From NCBI GenBank assembly GCA_021804705.1, contig JAJZHC010000104.1, positions 1 to 5,343 on the forward strand: a DNA stretch of 5,343 nucleotides, written 5' to 3'. A program made the translations under genes and the position numbers. Of this stretch, positions 1-5,031 are shown one piece after another; positions within the stretch are counted from its first letter, which is position 1; each line of letters begins with the position of its first letter. The stretch is from Pseudomonadota bacterium (GTDB lineage: Bacteria > Pseudomonadota > Gammaproteobacteria > Burkholderiales > Ferrovaceae). The notes below the pieces were generated by a model. The model was not told the DNA's origin and did not search any database. It worked only from the letters and a program-made list of their open reading frames with translations.

Positions 1-669
1 TGCCGTCGCCAGATCCAGCAACATGTCCACCTCGGTACGGCGGAAAGGGGCACCCTCAGCGGTGCCCTGAATCTCGACAAAGTGCCCATCAGCCGTCATC
101 ACCACGTTCATGTCCGTATCGCAGCAGGAATCCTCGTCATAATCCAGGTCCAGTACCGGAAACCCCTCGAAAATCCCCACGGATACTGCCGATACGGCTT
201 GCAGGATGGGGGACTGCTCCAGCAAACCGTCCCGCATCAGCTGCGCCACGGCGTCTTCCAGGGCAATATAGGCTCCCGTGATGCTGGCCGTGCGCGTTCC
301 GCCATCGGCCTGCAGCACGTCGCAATCCAGCTGCAACGTCCGCTCGCCCAACAGATCGAGATCGACCACGGCGCGCAGGGAACGCCCGATGAGTCGCTGA
401 ATTTCCTGGGTTCGTCCGGACTGCTTTCCCGCCACCGCCTCCCGTTTATTGCGGGTATCCGTCGCGCGCGGCAACATGCCGTATTCGGCGGTCAACCAAC
501 CCCTACCCTGTCCTTTCAAAAAACCCGGCACTCTATCTTCCACGCTGGCCGTACACAGCACTTTCGTATCGCCAAACTCCACCAGGACGGAACCTTCGGC
601 ATGCCGGGTGTATTCCCGGGTGAAACGGATGGCGCGCAATTGATCGGGGCGGCGTTGACTGGGGCGCAT
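1..669 (-). CDS. rph: Ribonuclease PH, C-terminus cut by window edge
   Basis: This is a phosphorolytic 3'-to-5' exoribonuclease that trims the 3' ends of tRNA precursors, using phosphate and releasing nucleoside diphosphates; the family forms a cytoplasmic hexameric ring. Reading the minus strand from ATG at 669-667 gives 223 codons open to base 1. The protein begins with the family signature RPxxRxxxxLR (residues 2-12). It also has a GRTQEIQRLIGRSLR segment (85-99) associated with tRNA contact, a GGTRTAS phosphate-binding loop (123-129, including T125 and R126), and the acidic stretch LDLDYDED...DTDMNVVM (173-191) with D178, D180 and D184 available for metal binding. The family is about 238-240 residues long, so roughly 15 C-terminal residues lie outside the window. 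A Shine-Dalgarno GAGGA lies 5 bases before the start. It is divergent from yicC. No frameshift or missing motif is seen, and identification is near certain. Confidence 0.97.
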   Translation of the reverse strand, partial: MRPSQRRPDQLRAIRFTREYTRHAEGSVLVEFGDTKVLCTASVEDRVPGFLKGQGRGWLTAEYGMLPRATDTRNKREAVAGKQSGRTQEIQRLIGRSLRAVVDLDLLGERTLQLDCDVLQADGGTRTASITGAYIALEDAVAQLMRDGLLEQSPILQAVSAVSVGIFEGFPVLDLDYDEDSCCDTDMNVVMTADGHFVEIQGTAEGAPFRRTEVDMLLDLATA

Positions 670-674
670 GAGCT

Positions 675-679
675 TCCTC
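675..679 (-). promoter_or_regulatory. Ribosome binding site of rph
   Basis: On the minus strand the sequence GAGGA lies 5 bases upstream of the rph ATG at 669-667. It is a good match to the anti-Shine-Dalgarno sequence and supports this start, which is also where the RNase PH family N-terminal motif begins. Confidence 0.75.
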
Positions 680-734
680 AATGACTTTGAAACGTTCCAA
701 ACTGCTAGTTTACCGCCTTTGGGGATGCAACTGG

Positions 735-762
735 AGTATGATGACGCGTCTAAAACCGTCGA
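735..762 (-). promoter_or_regulatory. Candidate sigma70-type promoter for rph
   Basis: On the minus strand TCGACG (762-757; 4 of 6 match to TTGACA) is separated by 16 bases from CATACT (740-735; 4 of 6 match to TATAAT). Transcription would start near 728, leaving a leader of about 60 bases before the rph ATG, which contains the GAGGA ribosome site. The match is only moderate and was found by eye in a region already expected to contain a promoter. Confidence 0.25.
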
Positions 763-775
763 TGAGCCTGCCACA

Positions 776-1648
776 GTGGCCACCGTTTACAGCATGACCG
801 GATTCTCAGCGGGCACCCGGGATCTCCCTTGGGGAACACTGTCGCTGGAACTCAAAACCGTCAACCACCGTTACCTCGAAATCCAGTTTCGCACCCCGGA
901 ATCCCTGCGTGTCCTTGAATCCGGACTGCGCGACCGCATTGCCGGAAGCGTCAAACGCGGCAAGGTGGATTGCCGCATCGAATGGCGCCGCGCCGATACT
1001 GCGGCCCAAACCGCGTCGCCAGACACCACGGCCCTGGAACAACTGCGTGCCGCCAGTACCATTGTGCAGGAAGTCTTTCCCGACGCCTCTCCGCTTTCTG
1101 TGGGAGAAATCCTGCAGTGGCCCGGCGTTTTGCGTCAGGACGCAGACGCCGGCATCTCTCTCGAAGCAGATTGTCAGGCGCTGGCTGAAAGTGTCTTGCA
1201 GACCCTGGCTGAAACGCGTGCCCGGGAAGGCGCCAAGCTCAAGGCGTTCCTGCAGGAGCGCGTGGATGCCATGGTGCTTCTGGCAGACGCCATGTCCCCC
1301 CATGTCCCCGCCCTGGTCGCGGCATTCCAGGAACGGCTGGCCACGCGCCTGAAGGAGGCCCTGGGCACCCATGAAGAAGAACGTGTGCGCCAGGAAGTGG
1401 TGTTGTTTGCAGCCCGCATCGACATTGAAGAAGAGATTTCCCGTCTCAAGGTTCACCTTCAGGAAGTGCGGCGCGTCCTTGATGCCGGAGGCGCCGTAGG
1501 CAAGCGCCTCGACTTCCTGATGCAGGAACTGCATCGGGAAGCCAACACCTTGGGGTCGAAGTCCGTTTCCAGTGAAGTCTCGCGCACCTCCATGGACATG
1601 AAAGTGCTCATCGAGCAAATGCGCGAACAAGTACAGAATATCGAATGA
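776..1648 (+). CDS. yicC: YicC family endoribonuclease
   Basis: This belongs to the YicC family (YicC N-terminal domain followed by DUF1732). In Escherichia coli, YicC has been reported as an endoribonuclease and linked to turnover of the small RNA RyhB. With GTG 776 as the first codon the protein has 290 residues, close to the roughly 287 of E. coli YicC. YSMTGF (5-10) is the family N-terminal signature, followed by LELKTVNHRYLEI (24-36) and RGKVDCRIEWRR (61-72). The middle (about 150-235) is helical and rich in Glu and Arg. The C-terminal DUF1732 block includes VGKRLDFLMQELHREANTLG (241-260) and ends KVLIEQMREQVQNIE, as in E. coli. The start is uncertain: the frame stays open upstream to ATG 668 (326 residues), with ATG 725 and ATG 794 (284 residues) also in frame. 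I prefer 776 because it places the MTGF motif as in other members and does not overlap rph; no start has a strong ribosome site. It overlaps gmk by 4 bases. Confidence 0.93.
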   Translation: MATVYSMTGFSAGTRDLPWGTLSLELKTVNHRYLEIQFRTPESLRVLESGLRDRIAGSVKRGKVDCRIEWRRADTAAQTASPDTTALEQLRAASTIVQEVFPDASPLSVGEILQWPGVLRQDADAGISLEADCQALAESVLQTLAETRAREGAKLKAFLQERVDAMVLLADAMSPHVPALVAAFQERLATRLKEALGTHEEERVRQEVVLFAARIDIEEEISRLKVHLQEVRRVLDAGGAVGKRLDFLMQELHREANTLGSKSVSSEVSRTSMDMKVLIEQMREQVQNIE

Positions 1649-2244
1649 AGGGTCAAATTTTCATCATTGCCGCGCCCTCGGGGGCCGGAAAATCCAGCCT
1701 GGTGGCTGCACTGATTGCAGCCGACCCAGGAATCAGGCTATCCATTTCGCATACCACCCGAACCCCGCGTCCCGGAGAGATGAATGGCCGCGAGTACCAT
1801 TTCGTGTCCCACGAGGTGTTTCGCGGCATGCAAGCGCGTGGCGAGTTTCTTGAATCGGCCGAAGTCTATGGCAACTTTTACGGAACCTCGTCAGCCGATA
1901 TCCGCCACAGCCTGGAACAGGGCCGGGACGTGGTCCTGGAAATCGACTGGCAGGGTGCACGCCAGGTGCGCGCGTTGTTCATGGACGCACTCAGCATTTT
2001 CATCCTGCCCCCTTCTCTGGAAGCCTTGCGCGAAAGGCTGCTGGCGCGCGGCAAAGACCCTCTGGAAGTCATCGAAAAACGCCTGGCTGTGGCCCGGGAA
2101 GATCTCAGCCATGAGAATGAGTTCGATTATGCTATCATTAACAATGAATTCGCCGAAGCGGCGAAGGATCTGACTGCCATCGTGCGCGCCGCACGGTGCC
2201 GACGCAGTCGGCAGTATCCCCGCTACGCCGATTTGTTCCGTTAA
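1645..2244 (+). CDS. gmk: Guanylate kinase
   Basis: Guanylate kinase converts GMP and ATP to GDP and ADP in the cytoplasm, an essential step of purine nucleotide supply and salvage. The 199-residue product is close to E. coli Gmk (207). It has the Walker A loop APSGAGKSS (10-18), the GMP-binding segment SHTTRTPRPGE (35-45), GEFLESAEVYGNFYGTS (66-82) with the base- and phosphate-contacting Glu and Tyr residues, and VLEIDWQGA (97-105) carrying the conserved Asp. These are followed by lid-region arginines around RLLARGKD (131-138) and EKRLAVARED (144-153), and the late FDYAIINNEF motif (160-169). The ATG start overlaps the yicC stop as ATGA (1645-1648), and no clear Shine-Dalgarno sequence precedes it, so translation probably depends on reinitiation after yicC. 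It lies 23 bases before rpoZ. Proteobacterial Gmk enzymes are generally thought to be much less sensitive to ppGpp than Firmicutes ones; the sequence alone does not settle that here. Confidence 0.98.
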   Translation: MKGQIFIIAAPSGAGKSSLVAALIAADPGIRLSISHTTRTPRPGEMNGREYHFVSHEVFRGMQARGEFLESAEVYGNFYGTSSADIRHSLEQGRDVVLEIDWQGARQVRALFMDALSIFILPPSLEALRERLLARGKDPLEVIEKRLAVAREDLSHENEFDYAIINNEFAEAAKDLTAIVRAARCRRSRQYPRYADLFR

Positions 2245-2256
2245 TTACATCGAATT

Positions 2257-2261
2257 GAAGG
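2257..2261 (+). promoter_or_regulatory. Ribosome binding site of rpoZ
   Basis: GAAGG lies 6 bases upstream of the rpoZ ATG at 2268. It is the only clear translation signal in the 23-base gmk-rpoZ gap and fixes the start of this short gene. Confidence 0.6.
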
Positions 2262-2267
2262 TTCCCC

Positions 2268-2474
2268 ATGGCCCGCATCACTGTTGACGACGCATTGCAT
2301 TCCATCCATAACCGCTTTGAGCTCACCCTGGCGGCCACCTATCGGGCGCGGCAGATTGCTTCAGGGGCCACTCCCCTGGTGGAACCCAACAAGGACAAGC
2401 CCACCGTCATCGCCTTGCGGGAAATTGCTGCAGGCAAGGTGGGTATGGAAATCCTCAACAAGGTGCCTGCCTAA
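2268..2474 (+). CDS. rpoZ: RNA polymerase omega subunit
   Basis: Omega is the small subunit that chaperones beta-prime into RNA polymerase. In proteobacteria, together with beta-prime, it forms ppGpp binding site 1. The 68-residue product starts MARITVDDAL, keeping the MAR N-terminus known to contribute to that site. It then carries NRFELTLAATYRARQ (15-29) and the strongly conserved KPTVIALREIAAGKVG (44-59). E. coli omega is 91 residues with an extra charged tail; the short form here, ending NKVPA, resembles omega from betaproteobacteria such as Neisseria. It sits between gmk and spoT, the classical proteobacterial arrangement, with 10 bases between its TAA and the spoT start. Because the spoT frame is open across nearly the whole gene, an automated caller could wrongly merge or overwrite it; the conserved omega sequence shows the rpoZ frame is the real one. 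Confidence 0.97.
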   Translation: MARITVDDALHSIHNRFELTLAATYRARQIASGATPLVEPNKDKPTVIALREIAAGKVGMEILNKVPA

Positions 2475-2484
2475 AAACAGACCC

Positions 2485-4623
2485 GTGTCCCCCTCCGCCC
2501 CGGTCCTGGCCTCCCAACCCATTTCTCCGGCAGCGCTGACCGAAGTCGCCGCCACTTACCTGCGGCCTGCAGACGTTACCCTGATCGAAGAAGCTTTCCA
2601 GGTCGCCGCACGGGCTCACGAGGGGCAGTTCCGCAAAAGCGGCGATCCGTACATCACCCACCCCCTGTCCGTCGCCACCATCCTGGCAGAGTGGCATCTG
2701 GATCCGCAGGCCCTGATGGCCGCCCTGTTGCACGATACTGTGGAAGACACCAGCACCACTTCAAGCGAGATTGCGCAGCAATTTGGCAAGTCGGTGAGTG
2801 AACTGGTCGATGGTGTCAGCAAGCTTGATCGTCTGGAATTTCAGACCGAGCAGCAGGCCCAGGCCGAGAATTTCCGCAAGATGCTGCTGGCCATGGCCCG
2901 CGACGTCCGCGTCATCCTGATCAAGCTCGCCGACCGCCTTCACAACATGCGTACGCTTGAGGCGATGGATGTCGGCAGGCAGCGCCGCATCGCCAGGGAA
3001 ACCCTGGATATTTACGGCCCCATCGCCAATCGACTGGGGTTGCACGCCGTGTTTCAGGAACTGCAGGACCTGGGCTTTCGCTATCTGTTTCCAAATCGCT
3101 ACCAGGTTCTGACCAAGGCCATCCGGTCCGCGCGTGGCAACCGGCGTGAAGTGGTTGGAAAAATCCTGAGCGCCATCAACCAGCGCCTGTCAGCCTTTGG
3201 GGTAGAAGCCCAGGTTACCGGGCGCGAAAAACACCTGTCGAGCATCTACAACAAGATGCTGGGCAAGTCGCTCTCCTTTTCTGAGGTTCTGGATATTTAC
3301 GGTTTCAGGATCCTGGTCAAGGACGTGGCCGCATGCTATCTCGCGCTGGGGGCCCTGCATACCCTGTACAAGCCCATCCCGGGGAAATTCAAGGATTACA
3401 TTGCCATCCCCAAGGCCAACGGCTACCAGTCGCTGCACACGACATTGTTTGGTCCTTTCGGCACGCCCATTGAAATCCAGATTCGCACCCAGGAGATGCA
3501 CAAGATTGCCGAAGCAGGGGTGGCATCACACTGGCTGTACAAGTCGTCCGATACCCCATTGAGCGACGTGCAGAAAAAAACCCACCAGTGGCTGCAATCC
3601 CTCCTCGAAATCCAGACCGAGAGCGGCGATGCCGTAGAGTTTCTGGAGCATCTGAAGGTTGATCTGTTTCCCGATGAGGTGTACGTATTCACACCCAAGG
3701 GCATGATCAAGTCGCTGCCCAAAGGATCCACGCCGGTCGACTTTGCCTACGATGTCCATACCGACGTGGGCAATCGCTGCGTGGCAGCAAAAATCAACAA
3801 TGAGCTGGCACCGTTGCGCACGCCGCTATCCAATGGGGATCGGATTGAGATCATCACTGCCGAAAATGCGGCGCCCAATCCAGCCTGGCTGAACTACGTC
3901 GTCACCGCCAAGGCCCGTTCCAAAATCCGGCATTATCTGCGCACCATGCTGCTTGATGAATCGGTGGAATTGGGCGAGCGTCTGCTCAATCAGGCGCTAC
4001 GCGCCCTCAAGGTCAACCCTGCCGATATCAAAACCACGCAGTGGGACCAGCTGCTGAAAGGAGATCGCTGCAAATCACGCAATGAGGTGCTGGCTGAAAT
4101 CGGACTGGGACGGCGACTCAACATCGTGGTGGCCCGTGCCCTGCTATCCCGTGGGGACATGCAATCCCTGGAGGGTCAGGGCTCGATCACGATCCGCGGC
4201 AGCGAAGGCATCGCTGTCCAGTTTGCCCATTGCTGCCGACCCATTCCCGGCGACCCCATCATCGGCATCATCAAGAAGGGGCAAGGGTTGCTGATCCACA
4301 CCCAGGACTGCCGAGCCATCCGCCAGTTCCGCGCCGATCCGGACAAGTGGGTGGATGTGGAGTGGGAAAACAACAGCGGCAAGCTGTTTGATGTGGCCAT
4401 CAAGTTGATGGTGGTGAACCGCCGGGGCGTTCTGGCCACGGTAGCCTCTGCCATTGCTGACGCCCAGTCCAACATTGACAGCGTTTCCATCACCAAACCT
4501 GACGGTACTTACACGGAAATCAACTTCACGGTTCAGGTGAAGGATCGCACCCATCTGGCGACCCTGCTGCATCACCTGCGTGAAATCCCCGAGGTGGTCC
4601 GCATTACCCGGGTTCAGAGTTAA
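2485..4623 (+). CDS. spoT: Bifunctional (p)ppGpp synthetase/hydrolase SpoT
   Basis: This long RelA/SpoT homologue makes (p)ppGpp from ATP and GDP/GTP and degrades it to GDP/GTP plus pyrophosphate, setting the stringent response. From GTG 2485 it has 712 residues (E. coli SpoT 702). The HD hydrolase domain (about 30-185) has ITHP with H59, HDTVED with H83 and D84, and KLADRLHNMRT with D150, so hydrolysis should be intact. The synthetase domain (about 225-355) has GREKHLSSIYNKM (246-258), D270 in LDIYGFRILV, KFKDYIAIPKANGYQSLHTT (301-320) and E330 in EIQIRT. TGS spans about 394-457 (DEVYVFTPKG...VDFAYDVHTDVGN). After a helical linker comes the Cys-containing RIS/zinc-finger-like segment AHCCRPIPGDPIIG (581-594) with C609, and a C-terminal ACT domain (about 635-712). 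The frame is open upstream to 2284 through rpoZ, but that stretch is just out-of-frame rpoZ and resembles no SpoT. No other ATG, GTG or TTG lies in frame between rpoZ's end and the HD domain's first helix. No Shine-Dalgarno is obvious, suggesting coupling to rpoZ. Confidence 0.96.
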   Translation: MSPSAPVLASQPISPAALTEVAATYLRPADVTLIEEAFQVAARAHEGQFRKSGDPYITHPLSVATILAEWHLDPQALMAALLHDTVEDTSTTSSEIAQQFGKSVSELVDGVSKLDRLEFQTEQQAQAENFRKMLLAMARDVRVILIKLADRLHNMRTLEAMDVGRQRRIARETLDIYGPIANRLGLHAVFQELQDLGFRYLFPNRYQVLTKAIRSARGNRREVVGKILSAINQRLSAFGVEAQVTGREKHLSSIYNKMLGKSLSFSEVLDIYGFRILVKDVAACYLALGALHTLYKPIPGKFKDYIAIPKANGYQSLHTTLFGPFGTPIEIQIRTQEMHKIAEAGVASHWLYKSSDTPLSDVQKKTHQWLQSLLEIQTESGDAVEFLEHLKVDLFPDEVYVFTPKGMIKSLPKGSTPVDFAYDVHTDVGNRCVAAKINNELAPLRTPLSNGDRIEIITAENAAPNPAWLNYVVTAKARSKIRHYLRTMLLDESVELGERLLNQALRALKVNPADIKTTQWDQLLKGDRCKSRNEVLAEIGLGRRLNIVVARALLSRGDMQSLEGQGSITIRGSEGIAVQFAHCCRPIPGDPIIGIIKKGQGLLIHTQDCRAIRQFRADPDKWVDVEWENNSGKLFDVAIKLMVVNRRGVLATVASAIADAQSNIDSVSITKPDGTYTEINFTVQVKDRTHLATLLHHLREIPEVVRITRVQS

Positions 4624-4628
4624 TCTTC

Positions 4629-4635
4629 AAGAGGG
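4629..4635 (+). promoter_or_regulatory. Ribosome binding site of ridA
   Basis: AAGAGGG ends 4 bases before ATG 4640 and is the strongest Shine-Dalgarno-like sequence on the plus strand of this window. It decides the ridA start: the frame is also open to an upstream ATG at 4580, but that one lies inside spoT and would add 20 residues that do not belong to the family. Confidence 0.75.
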
Positions 4636-4639
4636 CATC

Positions 4640-5023
4640 ATGAGCAAATCCATCATTTCCACCGCCCACGCACCCGGCGCCATCGGCACTTACTCCCAGG
4701 CCGTTCGTGCAGGAGACACCGTTTACCTGTCCGGCCAGATTGGCCTGGACCCAGACGCCATGACGCTGGTTGAAGGCATTGATGCACAGATCATTCGCGT
4801 ATTGGACAACCTGCAGGCAGTCGCCCGTGCTGCCGGCGGCGACCTGGGCGATCTGGTGCGCGTCACGGTGTATTTGACCGACCTTGCGCATTTTGCCAAG
4901 GTGAACGAGGCGATGGCCCGGTATTTTTCGGCCCCCTTCCCGGCGCGTGCCGCAGTGGGCGTCGCTTCACTGCCACGCGGGGCCTTGGTGGAAATCGACG
5001 GGGTCATGGTCCTCGACCACTGA
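4640..5023 (+). CDS. ridA: RidA family reactive enamine/imine deaminase
   Basis: RidA (YjgF/YER057c/UK114 family) hydrolyses reactive enamine and imine intermediates, such as 2-aminoacrylate released by PLP-dependent dehydratases, to 2-ketoacids and ammonia; it works as a cytoplasmic homotrimer. The 127-residue product matches the family length (128 in E. coli). It starts MSKSIISTAHAPGAIGTYSQ, with Y18 matching E. coli Y17, then SGQIGLDP (31-38), VRVTVYLTDLAHFAKVNEAM (73-92) and the signature FPARAAVGVASLPRGALVEID (100-120). R103 corresponds to catalytic R105 and E118 to E120, so deaminase activity is expected. The residue matching C107 is Ala (A105), a variation common in the family and not known to abolish activity. 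Compared with the E. coli and remembered betaproteobacterial sequences, the EGIDAQ region (45-50) looks about one residue shorter. It lies 16 bases after spoT and 8 before recG, a placement seen in many betaproteobacteria. Confidence 0.95.
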   Translation: MSKSIISTAHAPGAIGTYSQAVRAGDTVYLSGQIGLDPDAMTLVEGIDAQIIRVLDNLQAVARAAGGDLGDLVRVTVYLTDLAHFAKVNEAMARYFSAPFPARAAVGVASLPRGALVEIDGVMVLDH

Positions 5024-5031
5024 GTGGTTTC

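Larger units (their letters stand above)
670..775. promoter_or_regulatory. Divergent rph / yicC intergenic promoter region
   Basis: About 106 bases separate the start of rph (leftward) from the preferred start of yicC (rightward), so both transcripts should begin here. The stretch is visibly richer in A and T than the flanking genes. At 735-742 the sequence AGTATGAT offers a -10-like hexamer in both directions: TATGAT (737-742) for the plus strand and CATACT (740-735) for the minus strand. No convincing plus-strand -35 element is found 16-18 bases upstream of TATGAT. That a promoter lies here is inferred from gene arrangement; the exact elements are weakly supported. Confidence 0.45.

Noticed and set aside
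82..684. A 200-codon open frame on the plus strand opposite rph
   Set aside because: The opposite strand encodes an unambiguous RNase PH with all motifs. The plus-strand product is His-, Gln- and Arg-rich without recognisable domains, and it would run through the rph ribosome binding site.
806..1630. A 274-codon open frame on the minus strand opposite yicC
   Set aside because: It runs exactly opposite a conserved YicC gene in a GC-rich genome where antisense frames stay open by chance. Its translation has a biased composition (many His, Gly and Gln), resembles no known family, and no ribosome site is evident.
2111..2138. Possible internal promoter in gmk for rpoZ-spoT (ATGAGA, 16 bases, TATCAT)
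   Set aside because: The hexamers score 4 of 6 and 5 of 6, but the A/T-rich stretch encodes the conserved FDYAIINNEF motif of guanylate kinase, which explains it. With no other support I do not annotate it, although an internal promoter here would be biologically reasonable.
2245..2267. Terminator or attenuator between gmk and rpoZ
   Set aside because: The 23-base gap has no inverted repeat and no T-run after a stem. The same holds for the rpoZ-spoT, spoT-ridA and ridA-recG gaps.
4144..4575. A 143-codon minus-strand frame opposite the end of spoT
   Set aside because: It is antisense to the conserved RIS and ACT domains of SpoT, without a ribosome site or family resemblance. It is explained by codon bias of the real gene.
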